From: Lachnospiraceae bacterium
GTDB lineage: Bacteria > Bacillota > Clostridia > Lachnospirales > Lachnospiraceae
Length of the DNA: 64,000 bases
Assembly (NCBI GenBank): GCA_024698075.1
Contig: JAILRP010000093.1
Coordinates: forward strand, 1-64,000
Direction: 5' to 3'
Both the position numbers and the translations under genes were made by a program. Below the pieces are notes generated by a model. It made no database searches. It saw only the letters and a list, made by a program, of their open reading frames with translations, and had not been told where the DNA came from. Below, piece by piece: positions 9,494 through 18,548 of this stretch. Each line of letters opens with the position of its first letter. Within the stretch, counting starts at the first letter, position 1.

Positions 9494-10207
9494 ATGTTTG
9501 AAGAACTGTCCGGTTTCCGGCACGAACACAAATACATAGAAAGATATGCCGATATCGTTGCGATAAGAAGCCGGATCCGGGCACTTATGAAACCCGATCC
9601 GCATGCCACGCTCGGCCGCTACAGCATCCGGAGCCTGTATTTTGATGACTACGGCGACAGGTTCCTCATGGAAAACGCGAATGGCGTGGATGAGCGCTTG
9701 AAATGGCGCATCAGGATATATGACAGAAACGCGGGACGTATAAGCCTTGAGCGCAAGGCGCGAAAATCATCCCTTGTGTCCAAACAGACATGCCTTATAG
9801 ATACGGATATGTTTGCCGCCGTAATGTCGGGAAAGGCTTCCATATCTGACCGGAATCCGCCGCTTTTTAATCTGTTCATAAAGGAGATGAAGACATCAGC
9901 CCTTCATCCTGCGGCCATAGTGGAATATGAACGCGAGCCTTTTGTATGCCCTGCGGGAAATACGAGGGTGACATTCGACATGAACATAAGGTCATCTTCG
10001 GAAACGGATGCGTTTCTTGCCGACAGGCCGATCGATTCACGCCCCGTCCTTCTTGCGGGACAGAGCCTTCTCGAAGTTAAGTTTGACGCTTTCCTACCGG
10101 ACCATATCGCACATGCCATTGAGCACGGAAGGATGAGGCAGACAACGTTTTCAAAATATTATTTAGCAAGGCGCTATCCTTTTAGCGGCAGCGCCGCAAT
10201 GCACTGA
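9494..10207 (+). CDS. VTC domain-containing protein
   Basis: A 237-residue protein of the VTC (polyphosphate polymerase-like) tunnel fold. Seen: N-terminal RHEHKYI, SIRSLYFDD, LKWRIRIY and SLERKARK, then a late LLEVKFD strand; these Arg, Lys and Glu positions line the tunnel in the family. Bacterial VTC proteins are usually found beside DUF4956 and CotH genes, as here. Polyphosphate synthesis is known for the yeast homologue, but the bacterial role is unproven. AAGGA precedes ATG 9494. Confidence 0.85.
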   Translation: MFEELSGFRHEHKYIERYADIVAIRSRIRALMKPDPHATLGRYSIRSLYFDDYGDRFLMENANGVDERLKWRIRIYDRNAGRISLERKARKSSLVSKQTCLIDTDMFAAVMSGKASISDRNPPLFNLFIKEMKTSALHPAAIVEYEREPFVCPAGNTRVTFDMNIRSSSETDAFLADRPIDSRPVLLAGQSLLEVKFDAFLPDHIAHAIEHGRMRQTTFSKYYLARRYPFSGSAAMH

Positions 10208-10236
10208 CATAAAAGAATACGAAGCCGGAGGATAAC

Positions 10237-10911
10237 ATGCTTACTTTTACTGACATTTTCAAAAAATCATTTCTGGAGGGATATGCGGGCGTCGATCTGT
10301 CTGCCAAGCAGATAGCCATCGTCATCTTCTTTGCCGTGCTGCTCGGCACCTACATATATGTCGTTTACAGATTCCTGACCAAGAAGACTTTCTATTCAAA
10401 GAGCTTCAATATCTCGCTCGTGCTGATGTCGGTCATAACCGCGGCCATCATCTTAACGGTCCAGTCGAGCGTTGTCATTTCCCTCGGTATGGTCGGTGCT
10501 CTTTCGATCGTAAGGTTCCGTACGGCGGTAAAGGATCCGATGGACCTCGCCTTCCTTTTCTGGTCGATATCGGTGGGCATAATATGCGGAGCGGGTCTTG
10601 TTGAGATAGCGATAATCCTGTCAGTGATCGCAACCGCAGTGATCTTTGTGCTTGACAGGATACCGGTCGTGGCAGCCCCGATAATACTCGTTGTGAATGC
10701 AGCCGAGGGTGCTGACGCGGCAATTGCCGAGGCCGTCAAGAAGAATGCACGTGCGTTTGAGGAAAAATCACGTGTGATAACAGACGGACGTCTTGAGCTC
10801 GTATATGAGCTCCGCTCAAAAAACATCCCGGAGCTTTCAAAAGGCGTTTCGGAAGTTCACGGCGTAACATCGGTCTCTGTCATGTCCCATGACGGAGAAG
10901 TCGGCTTTTGA
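10237..10911 (+). CDS. DUF4956 membrane protein
   Basis: A 224-residue protein with three to four membrane helices in the first 150 residues, including the conserved segment GALSIVRFRTAVKDP near 86-100, which is characteristic of DUF4956. A soluble C-terminal domain of about 75 residues follows. The function is unknown; the family co-occurs with VTC and CotH genes. GGAGG precedes ATG 10237 by five bases. The stop overlaps the TTG start of the CotH gene. Confidence 0.85.
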   Translation: MLTFTDIFKKSFLEGYAGVDLSAKQIAIVIFFAVLLGTYIYVVYRFLTKKTFYSKSFNISLVLMSVITAAIILTVQSSVVISLGMVGALSIVRFRTAVKDPMDLAFLFWSISVGIICGAGLVEIAIILSVIATAVIFVLDRIPVVAAPIILVVNAAEGADAAIAEAVKKNARAFEEKSRVITDGRLELVYELRSKNIPELSKGVSEVHGVTSVSVMSHDGEVGF

Positions 10912-12803
10912 TTCAGTTTATGGGTATCGGAAAGAATACATATAAATACTGCATCCTTTCTGTATTTTCGCTCGCACTGGCGCTTCTGCTCTTTGCCGCC
11001 CCGACGGTTAAGGCCGAGAGCGGGCTTGTCATTTATGATGTAAGGGCCGACAGTCCGAGAATAGTAAAGGATGACGGAACGATAGAATTCTCGGACTGCG
11101 TGCGGATAAAGAACACAAACGAGACTCCGTACGATCTTTCGGGACTGTTCCTTTCGGATTCGAGGCGCGGAAAGAAGATGCTGCCTCTTGACGGCATAGT
11201 GCTTACCGGCGGGGAGTCCGTCCTCATCCGGCTCGACCCGAGCTGGAATTTTGCACTTAAGCGTTCCGGAAGCGAGAATGTATACCTGTCGGATTCAAGG
11301 GGCAATATAATCTTTGAATACACGGGCGATATGAAACCGAAGGCCCCGGAATTTTCGGCCGGGAGCGGATTTTATGACGAAGAGTTCGAACTTGGCATAA
11401 CAGGCCCCGAAGGATGCACGCTGTACTATACGCTTGACGGCAGCGAACCATCCGAGGATTCACAGGTCTATACAGGCCCGGTACATGTATATGACCGTTC
11501 TGACGAGCCGAATACGGTCGTCAGCGTCGAGAATACCGTAAAGAATTATCTTGAGGATGAGACGGATGGGCTTCCGGTACAAAAGCCCATCGATGATCCG
11601 GTCGACAAGGCTTTTATCATAAGGGCGGCAGCGATCGATGATGTCGGCAACCGGAGCGATGTCGTGACCCGGGAATTCTTCTTCTGCAAAGATAAATACA
11701 AGAACATAGTATCCGTCGTTGCGGACCGTGACGATCTGTTCGGGCCTTACGGAATAGTATCCGTCGGCGCCGAGTATGACGAATGGTACCTTGGCGGAAT
11801 GGAAGGCGATGAGCCCGAGACGAACTTCAATAAAAAGGGCAGGGACTGGGAAGTCCCGGCTGATGTCGATTATTTCAGGAGCGGAGTCTGTGTCATGAGC
11901 CAGAGGTGCGGCCTCAAGCTTTTCGGCAGGACCACGAGGGACGACAGGGTCAAGAACTTCCAGCTTAGGGCAAGGAACATATACAGCGGATCCGATGTTT
12001 TCGGCTATGATTTTTTTGGTGAAGGCGCCGCCATCTGCGACCGTGTGACGCTCGATGATTCATTCTTTGAATCGTTCTTTTTCTCACTGCTTAGGGACGA
12101 AGAGATCATAACGCATTCGACGACAGACAGGGCGGCACTGTTTGTAAACGGTGAGTTCTGGAACAACATATATATCAGGCAGAAGTTTGACGAGAAATTT
12201 TTCCTCGAACATTACGGGATAGCCCCGGATAACCTGATCGTCCTAAACGATACATTCCCGGAGATAGGAGGGGATGACGAGGCTTCATACGAAGCGGCGA
12301 GGCAGCTTTATCTTGATATGGATGATCTTGCGATAAACGGCGATCTGGCAGATCCTGCCGACTATGAGCGGCTCCAGGCCATGATGGACATAGACAGCTA
12401 TATAGAATACCTTGCGATCAATACCTGGGCAGGAAACAAAGACTGGGATGAATATACCAACTCGATGTGCTGGCGCGTGAAGGAACCGTATGACAACGGT
12501 TACGGTGACGGGAAATTCCGCTGGATGATCCATGACGGGGATATCATATTCTATGATACCGTGTCCATGAATATTGATGCCAGCCCGCTTCTTCGGGGTC
12601 TCATGAGAAATGACGGCTTCAGGGATAAGCTTGCGGCACGCATCAGGGAACTGGGAAATACCACGTTCTCCGAAGAGCGTATAAAACAGGAGCTCGCGGA
12701 TGACAGATGGGATGAGCTGCAAAAGCGGGATATAGCCGCATTTTTTGAAACAAGAAAAGAAAAGATGGAAAAGTTTGCTGATGATATCGCTGGCAAAAAA
12801 TGA
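10908..12803 (+). CDS. Secreted CotH-family protein kinase-like protein with lamin-tail and CHB_HEX domains
   Basis: A 631-residue exported protein. Seen in order: a signal peptide ending near APTVKAES (residues 35-40), a lamin-tail-like beta domain with CVRIKNTNETPYDLSG, a chitobiase-type domain with YYTLDGSEPSEDS, and a CotH domain from about 310 with GLKLFGRTTRDD, later FRWMIHDGD. Known CotH proteins phosphorylate spore-coat or surface proteins. TTG 10908 overlaps the upstream TGA as TTGA, with GGAG ten bases before it; ATG 10920 is the alternative. With its VTC and DUF4956 partners it may modify cell-surface material. Confidence 0.85.
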   Translation: MIQFMGIGKNTYKYCILSVFSLALALLLFAAPTVKAESGLVIYDVRADSPRIVKDDGTIEFSDCVRIKNTNETPYDLSGLFLSDSRRGKKMLPLDGIVLTGGESVLIRLDPSWNFALKRSGSENVYLSDSRGNIIFEYTGDMKPKAPEFSAGSGFYDEEFELGITGPEGCTLYYTLDGSEPSEDSQVYTGPVHVYDRSDEPNTVVSVENTVKNYLEDETDGLPVQKPIDDPVDKAFIIRAAAIDDVGNRSDVVTREFFFCKDKYKNIVSVVADRDDLFGPYGIVSVGAEYDEWYLGGMEGDEPETNFNKKGRDWEVPADVDYFRSGVCVMSQRCGLKLFGRTTRDDRVKNFQLRARNIYSGSDVFGYDFFGEGAAICDRVTLDDSFFESFFFSLLRDEEIITHSTTDRAALFVNGEFWNNIYIRQKFDEKFFLEHYGIAPDNLIVLNDTFPEIGGDDEASYEAARQLYLDMDDLAINGDLADPADYERLQAMMDIDSYIEYLAINTWAGNKDWDEYTNSMCWRVKEPYDNGYGDGKFRWMIHDGDIIFYDTVSMNIDASPLLRGLMRNDGFRDKLAARIRELGNTTFSEERIKQELADDRWDELQKRDIAAFFETRKEKMEKFADDIAGKK

Positions 12804-14370
12804 AAAGATCATATACCGTCTGCTGACGCTGGCTGTTTTTGCGGCTGCCGGCCTGTTCATATACAGGATAGTACATGCAGGCATCCTGGCGCTTCCGTAT
12901 CCTAAGGAGCTCTTAGAACCTTCAAATGTTGCTCTGACCCGCCTTTTTGCCGAGGGCAGGAGCCCTTATGCTCTGTCGGCCCTTGACTGGGAAGTTCCGG
13001 GCATTAATTATGATTACCCGTTTTTAAACAGCCTCCTTGCGGCCGCTGTCTGCACCGTCACAGGCTGCGGGGCGGTCACCGCGCATTTTGCGATCTCACT
13101 TTTTAGCATTCTCATGTCGGGGGTGATCGGCTTTGTTTTTGCGCAAAGGTATGCCGTAACGACGGTCACTCCGCCTCTTGCCGCCATCCTTTTCATGTTC
13201 TGCCACTGGAGGTTCGGATACATCTCTGCGGCACCCGATGACCTGGGTCTTTTGCTGCTCCTTGTCTCGATGCTTGCGGCCGTAAACCCGCGTATAAAAA
13301 GAAAGCCTATCGTGTGTGCCGTCCTTATCACACTCTGCTTTTACACAAAACAGTATTTCGTTTTCATAGCACCGTGCATATTCATATATATGCTGCTCTA
13401 TTCAAAGAAGGACGCACTTCGTTTCCTTCTGTACTGCGTTCTCATAAACCTGGCAGTAGGTGTGCTCATCACGGTCTTTTGGCCGCTCTACTGGACATAC
13501 TCGATACTGTTCATGTACCTCGGGACCATTACCGGAATGGGAAACGGACTGGCTACTCTCATTGAGCAGGTAAGCTATCTCATGATCGCGTTTGCCGCAC
13601 TCTTTGCGGTGCTGCTTGCCGCTGCCATAGCAGCGCTTGTTAAGTTCATCAGGGAAAACAGGAAGCTTCGCAGCATAAAATTTAAGGAAAACGATCCGTT
13701 CACCCTCTGTGCGGTCTCGATCCCGGTCATGCTGATACCGCTCATATTCCTCGGAAGGAATGACGGTGCGTTCATCTCGTATTTCCTTCAGCTGTGGATG
13801 CCGCATATTGTAATAGTGACCCTTGCCGTTATCGAAAAGATAAAGCCAAAGCTTCCCGATATCGTATTTGCCGGGATATATGCGGCGAATGCGCTCTTCG
13901 TCATATATTTCGGGTTCGGAAAGCTGCCTAACCATACTCTTACGGCCGAAGAAGCCGCCGACTGGGAAAAGGCGTATTCTTATGTGAAGGAATACGGAAC
14001 GGATGATGTATTCTATTCGAGGGGCCTTGCATACCTTTCATTCGAGAGGGGAGGCGGTCAGTGCATATGCGGCCATGATGCCGAAGCGATAAGCACTTAT
14101 ACACGAGACCTGCCTGTTTGCTCAAGGCCTATAGGAACTCTTTTCCCATACTCGCATGATCTGGTCGTCAAAAACATGGAATACCACGAAATGATACAGA
14201 AGAAAGCAACGGACGGCGGATATTCGCTCATAACATATGAAACGCCGGGCCTTTACAGGACACTGACGGATGAGATATGTGAAGAGAACGGATATGTCAG
14301 GCTTGACACTTTAAGCCTGCGCCTTGGGAATATGCCATATGAGACCGCTTTTTATGTAAGAGCCGACTGA
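12781..14370 (+). CDS. Multi-pass membrane protein, predicted GT-C-type glycosyltransferase
   Basis: A protein of about 529 residues with an N-terminal helix, a loop containing RSPYALSALDWEVPG and NYDYPF, eight to ten further helices, and a soluble domain over the last 120 residues. This layout resembles mannosyl- or arabinosyl-type GT-C membrane transferases, but no diagnostic Asp pair is certain. The start overlaps the CotH gene by 23 bases; ATG 12781 is chosen, with in-frame TTG codons at 12745 and 12775 as alternatives. The donor and acceptor are unknown. Confidence 0.6.
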   Translation: MISLAKNEKIIYRLLTLAVFAAAGLFIYRIVHAGILALPYPKELLEPSNVALTRLFAEGRSPYALSALDWEVPGINYDYPFLNSLLAAAVCTVTGCGAVTAHFAISLFSILMSGVIGFVFAQRYAVTTVTPPLAAILFMFCHWRFGYISAAPDDLGLLLLLVSMLAAVNPRIKRKPIVCAVLITLCFYTKQYFVFIAPCIFIYMLLYSKKDALRFLLYCVLINLAVGVLITVFWPLYWTYSILFMYLGTITGMGNGLATLIEQVSYLMIAFAALFAVLLAAAIAALVKFIRENRKLRSIKFKENDPFTLCAVSIPVMLIPLIFLGRNDGAFISYFLQLWMPHIVIVTLAVIEKIKPKLPDIVFAGIYAANALFVIYFGFGKLPNHTLTAEEAADWEKAYSYVKEYGTDDVFYSRGLAYLSFERGGGQCICGHDAEAISTYTRDLPVCSRPIGTLFPYSHDLVVKNMEYHEMIQKKATDGGYSLITYETPGLYRTLTDEICEENGYVRLDTLSLRLGNMPYETAFYVRAD

Positions 14371-14434
14371 TGGCATAAGCTGATGGCTGTGTAAAGTTCT
14401 GAATGGACTGAGGTTCAAAGAAAAAGGTGACGAT

Positions 14435-15529
14435 ATGAAAGACCTGATGAGATTCTATAACGGAAAAAAGGTGCTCATTACCGGGCATACCGGATTTAAG
14501 GGCACATGGATGACGGCCGCGCTCCTTATGGCGGGAGCCGATGTTACGGGCTATGCATTAAAACCCGAGGACGATCCGAACATGCATACGCTTCTCGGAT
14601 TTGACAAAGGCGCGGCATCCGGAAGAGGCACGCTTACAAATGTGTATTCCGACATAAGGGACTTATCAGGCCTTAAGGAAGCGTTTGATGCGGCGAAGCC
14701 GGAGATAGTGATACATATGGCGGCCCAGCCGATCGTGAGAAAGTCATATGAGGATCCGGTCTGCACTTACGAGGTGAACGTCATGGGTACCGTGAACGTG
14801 CTTGAGTGCTGCCGCCATACAGGCTCCGTAAAGTCAGTCATAAACGTCACAACGGACAAAGTATACAGGAACATGGAAAGAAGCAAGGGCTACAGGGAGG
14901 ATGAGGAGCTGTGCGGATTCGATCCTTACTCCAATTCAAAATCATGTTCCGAGCTCGTTACCGACTGCTATCGGAATTCATTCCTGAAGGACGGAGATAT
15001 CGCGGTAACTACGATGCGTGCAGGAAATGTCATAGGCGGAGGTGATTTTGCAAAGGACAGGATCATCCCCGACTGTGTCAGGGCTGCGGCGGCCAATGAA
15101 GACATCATAGTCAGGAATCCCGCTTCTACCAGGCCCTACCAGCACGTGCTCGAACCGGTGATGTGTTATCTTTTTGCGGCGAAGCGGCAGTACGAGGATG
15201 CTTCGTTAGCCGGCTGCTACAACGTTGGCCCGGATGATACGGATGCAGTCACGACCGCACAGATAGCGACGATGTTCTGCGACATGTGGAACCGGGCAGG
15301 AGACGGGCCCGACATAAGATGGATCAACAGGTCGGACGGGGGCCCGCACGAGGCAAACTTCCTGAGGCTTGACATCACCAAGATCAAAAAAGTCCTTTCA
15401 TGGCATCCGCGCTGGAACATAGAGCGCGCCATGGAGGAGCTTGTCAGATGGTACAGGGGATACACTGAAGGCAGAGACGTTCTTAAGATAACAGAAGACC
15501 AGATCAGGAAATATACAGAGGGTTTTTAA
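14435..15529 (+). CDS. rfbG: CDP-glucose 4,6-dehydratase
   Basis: A 364-residue extended short-chain dehydrogenase that turns CDP-glucose into CDP-4-keto-6-deoxyglucose. Seen: GHTGFKGTWM near 18-27 (NAD-binding in place of the simpler GxxGxxG), VTTDKVYRN, the Tyr/Lys pair in DPYSNSKS, and RAGNVIGGGD, all hallmarks of this enzyme. The partner glucose-1-phosphate cytidylyltransferase and later CDP-deoxysugar enzymes are not in the window. A 64-base gap precedes it with no clear promoter. Confidence 0.9.
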   Translation: MKDLMRFYNGKKVLITGHTGFKGTWMTAALLMAGADVTGYALKPEDDPNMHTLLGFDKGAASGRGTLTNVYSDIRDLSGLKEAFDAAKPEIVIHMAAQPIVRKSYEDPVCTYEVNVMGTVNVLECCRHTGSVKSVINVTTDKVYRNMERSKGYREDEELCGFDPYSNSKSCSELVTDCYRNSFLKDGDIAVTTMRAGNVIGGGDFAKDRIIPDCVRAAAANEDIIVRNPASTRPYQHVLEPVMCYLFAAKRQYEDASLAGCYNVGPDDTDAVTTAQIATMFCDMWNRAGDGPDIRWINRSDGGPHEANFLRLDITKIKKVLSWHPRWNIERAMEELVRWYRGYTEGRDVLKITEDQIRKYTEGF

Positions 15530-15533
15530 GGAT

Positions 15534-16409
15534 ATGAAGCCTGTTGTTGTGATAACGAGGTTCAACCTCGCCTCAAGATACAGGTACAGGAAGCTTTATG
15601 CGGATGTACCCGAAGGACATTACATCTTCCTCGACGAGGATTATCTTGAAAAGAGATTTGCCCTTTTTGAAAAATATACTTTTCCTTCATTTGAGGCACA
15701 GACTGATGCGGATTTTCGCTGGATAGTCATGTTCCACGCGGATACTCCCGCAAGGTTCAGGGAAAAGATCGATGCATTTTCGGAAAAACTTACGGTGTTC
15801 GAACCATGGTTTCTCGATGATGACGAGTCTGACAGGTTTCTTGAGATCATAAAGGACAGGCTTTCGGAATATGATGATACGGGAGTCATTACCGTCCGCG
15901 TCGATAACGACGACATGATCGGAAGGGATTTTGTGGAGATCGCAAAGCAGCATCTGGCGGATTCGGAGGGCACCTTTGTACTGACTTTCCCGAGAGGGCT
16001 GCAGTATGATATGAGGACCGGAAGATGCATGAAATACACATACGTCAACAATCATTTCATGTGCCATGCTTCCGCGCCCGGAAGCCATGATACGAATATA
16101 TATTCGTTTCAGCATACGGATGTGGACAAGGTCGTTTCCGGGGAACACAAGATCATCGTAAAGACAGAGCTCCCCATGTGGGTCGAGATCGTATCGGGCA
16201 CCAACTGCGTGAACGAGATATGGACGAGGCCTTCAAAGGTATTTGTGCCCTACGGCGTTAAGGCCGCGTATCCCGAGCTTGATATAAAATGGTCGTCAAA
16301 AAGGCAGTGGGCGCTTAATGCGGCAATGTCACTCCCCGGCGCCTTCTTCAGGATGTTCGCGGACATTTTCACGCTCATAAAGCTGCGCATGGGCCGGATA
16401 CTGTCCTGA
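15534..16409 (+). CDS. Putative rhamnosyltransferase-family glycosyltransferase
   Basis: A 291-residue protein that fits the putative rhamnosyl transferase family (PF11316). Seen: the opening VVVITRFNLASRYR, the DFRWIVMFHADTP segment, and RVDNDDMIGRDFV near 122-134, a DxD-like region expected to hold the metal and nucleotide-sugar. It starts four bases after the CDP-glucose dehydratase. The donor is unknown; rhamnose is suggested only by the family name. Confidence 0.72.
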   Translation: MKPVVVITRFNLASRYRYRKLYADVPEGHYIFLDEDYLEKRFALFEKYTFPSFEAQTDADFRWIVMFHADTPARFREKIDAFSEKLTVFEPWFLDDDESDRFLEIIKDRLSEYDDTGVITVRVDNDDMIGRDFVEIAKQHLADSEGTFVLTFPRGLQYDMRTGRCMKYTYVNNHFMCHASAPGSHDTNIYSFQHTDVDKVVSGEHKIIVKTELPMWVEIVSGTNCVNEIWTRPSKVFVPYGVKAAYPELDIKWSSKRQWALNAAMSLPGAFFRMFADIFTLIKLRMGRILS

Positions 16410-16411
16410 TT

Positions 16412-16440
16412 TTGACTGAAAATCATAAAAATGATAAAAT
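16412..16440 (+). promoter_or_regulatory. Predicted internal sigma-A promoter
   Basis: TTGACT at 16412-16417 and TAAAAT at 16435-16440 are exactly 17 bases apart, with TGA before the -10 box (extended -10). It lies in an AT-rich gap of 38 bases. Transcription would start near 16447, immediately at the ATG at 16448. Confidence 0.55.
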
Positions 16441-16447
16441 GTCTGTC

Positions 16448-17389
16448 ATGAAAAAGATAAGCGTTATGATCCCGTGCTACAACGAAGTTGAAAACGCGGA
16501 ACTGATGGCCAATTCAATAATAAACGTGTTCAATGAGGCGCTCAGCGAGTATGACTACGAGATAGTGTTCATTGACAACTGCTCGAAGGATGGCACAAGG
16601 GATGTCATCCGTAATCTGTGTGCCAATAACAAAAAGATAAAGGCTATCTTTAACGTCACGAACTTCGGACAGTTCAATTCTCCTTTCTATGGGATATGCC
16701 AGACAACGGGGGACTGCACGATATCGATAGCGGCTGATTTTCAGGAACCCGTGAACATGATCCCGGTATTTGTAAGGGAGTGGGAAAAGGGTCATAAGAT
16801 AGTCAGCGGGATCAAGACTTCGAGCAAGGAATCGGGCTTCCTGTTCTTCCTTCGCAGCTGTTATTACAAGATCATAAAAAGAATGTCCGCCGTAAAGCTG
16901 ATCGAGCATTTTACAGGTTTCGGACTGTACGATAAGACGTTCGTAAGGCTCCTGCAGCAGCTTGACGATCCCATCCCGTTCCTTAGGGGCATCGTTGCCG
17001 AATATGGAGACGGATTCAACATGACCGAGGTCACATATGAGCAGGAGGAGCGCCGCGCGGGCAAGACCCACAACAATTTCTACAGCCTGTATGACGGTGC
17101 GATGCTGAGCTTTACAAGCTATACAAAGGTGGGCTTAAGGCTTGCCACCCTCCTCGGATTTGCGGCGGGTGTTGTAAGCTTTATCATCGCGGTAGTCTTT
17201 CTCGTACTGAAACTCACGCACTGGGATTCGTTCTCGGCCGGATATGCTCCGATGACGATCGGCGTGTTCATGCTGGGTTCGCTCCAGCTGTTCTTTATCG
17301 GATTTCTCGGCGAGTATGTGCTGAACATCAATACCCGCGTGATCCATCGTCCCGTTGTCGTGGAAGAAGAGAGGATCAATTTTGATTAA
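16448..17389 (+). CDS. GT2 glycosyltransferase with two C-terminal membrane helices
   Basis: A 313-residue family 2 transferase. Seen: ISVMIPCYNE at the N-terminus, FIDNCSKDGT where DGS/T is usual, AADFQEP for the metal-binding loop, and two hydrophobic helices at about 230-255 and 262-290 (numbering from ATG 16448). It most resembles polyprenyl-phosphate-sugar synthases. No Shine-Dalgarno sequence is visible ahead of 16448 or of in-frame ATG 16439, and a strong promoter lies right in front, so leaderless translation is possible. Confidence 0.85.
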   Translation: MKKISVMIPCYNEVENAELMANSIINVFNEALSEYDYEIVFIDNCSKDGTRDVIRNLCANNKKIKAIFNVTNFGQFNSPFYGICQTTGDCTISIAADFQEPVNMIPVFVREWEKGHKIVSGIKTSSKESGFLFFLRSCYYKIIKRMSAVKLIEHFTGFGLYDKTFVRLLQQLDDPIPFLRGIVAEYGDGFNMTEVTYEQEERRAGKTHNNFYSLYDGAMLSFTSYTKVGLRLATLLGFAAGVVSFIIAVVFLVLKLTHWDSFSAGYAPMTIGVFMLGSLQLFFIGFLGEYVLNINTRVIHRPVVVEEERINFD

Positions 17390-18521
17390 GGGGATATACT
17401 TCTCCCAGGTAAGGCCGGGGGAAACCGCTCAGGGCGCCGTCATGAAGGTGTTTGATGAGATAGAGGCCATGAAGCGTGCCGGTTTTGAGATGATGCATGT
17501 CAATGCCGAGCCCTTATCTTCGGGTCTTCGAAGAACTCATCTGGGAAAAGGAGTATGTGCCGCGATCCCTTTCACCTGCGTTTTTTCGGAGTTTACCTAC
17601 AGGCCGGAATATGACCTGCATGATTTTTACTATTTCAGGTTTGAGGCTGCAGACTGCCGTTTCACATCGTTTCTGAAGAAGCTGAAAGAGCGTAATCCCA
17701 ATGCAAAGATCATCATTGAATTTCCTGATTATCCGAATACATACTGGCTGAAAGGATTTGTATACCTGCCGCTCCTTCTTAAAGACATAGCGGCAAGGAG
17801 GAAATACAGGGGATGCGTTGACAGGTTTGCGGTGCTCGATCCGCAGTATAAAGAGATATGCGGTGTCAGGACGCTTAACTATATGAACGGGATAGACATA
17901 TCGAGGATCCCGACGAGGAAACCGGGCGGATATGCCATAAAAGACCGGATCGATGTCATAGGCGTCAGCACGATGTTCCCGAACCACGGATATGACAGGT
18001 TCATCCTCTCCATGGCAGAGTATTATAAAAGTGGAGGAAAGCGGAAGATCGTATTTCACGTGGTCGGTGAGGGACCCGGACCGGAGCTTCCGCGCTACCG
18101 AAACATGGTTAAGGAATACGGGCTTGCCGATAATGTCATCTTTGAGGGAAGACGGGTCGGAGAAGATCTGTATTCGTTGTTTGATAAATGCGACCTTGCG
18201 CTTGAATGCCTCGGGGCGTTTCGAAAGGGGCTTGATCTCAGCTCGTCGCTCAAATCGCGCGAGTACTTTGCCGTAGGGATCCCATTTGTCACGGGATGTG
18301 TGATCGACCTTATCCCCGAAATGGACAGCCCGTATGTCATGAAGATCGCAAATGATGAATCAATACCTGACATGGAGCAGATGCTCATATTTGCAGACAG
18401 TGTCTACAGAAAAGAGAGCGAGGAGAGCGTGATCGCGAACATGAGGCGGTTTGCCGAAGAGAACTGCACTTACGACCATACACTCGGTGAAGTCATTGAA
18501 TATATCAGGTCCGGCCGCTGA
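17382..18521 (+). CDS. GT4-like glycosyltransferase
   Basis: A 379-residue GT-B-fold transferase. Seen: the C-terminal donor half with VIGVSTMFPNHGYDR, VVGEGPG, NVIFEGRR and ALECLGAFRKGLD followed by SSLKSREYFAVGIPF, the last acting as the nucleotide-sugar binding region. TTG 17382 is chosen because AGAGGA lies six bases upstream and it overlaps the upstream stop; it gives the natural N-terminus IKGIYFSQVRPGE. Sugar specificity is unknown. Confidence 0.8.
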   Translation: MIKGIYFSQVRPGETAQGAVMKVFDEIEAMKRAGFEMMHVNAEPLSSGLRRTHLGKGVCAAIPFTCVFSEFTYRPEYDLHDFYYFRFEAADCRFTSFLKKLKERNPNAKIIIEFPDYPNTYWLKGFVYLPLLLKDIAARRKYRGCVDRFAVLDPQYKEICGVRTLNYMNGIDISRIPTRKPGGYAIKDRIDVIGVSTMFPNHGYDRFILSMAEYYKSGGKRKIVFHVVGEGPGPELPRYRNMVKEYGLADNVIFEGRRVGEDLYSLFDKCDLALECLGAFRKGLDLSSSLKSREYFAVGIPFVTGCVIDLIPEMDSPYVMKIANDESIPDMEQMLIFADSVYRKESEESVIANMRRFAEENCTYDHTLGEVIEYIRSGR

Positions 18522-18548
18522 GGCGGTATCTGAGGATTGGAGAACATG

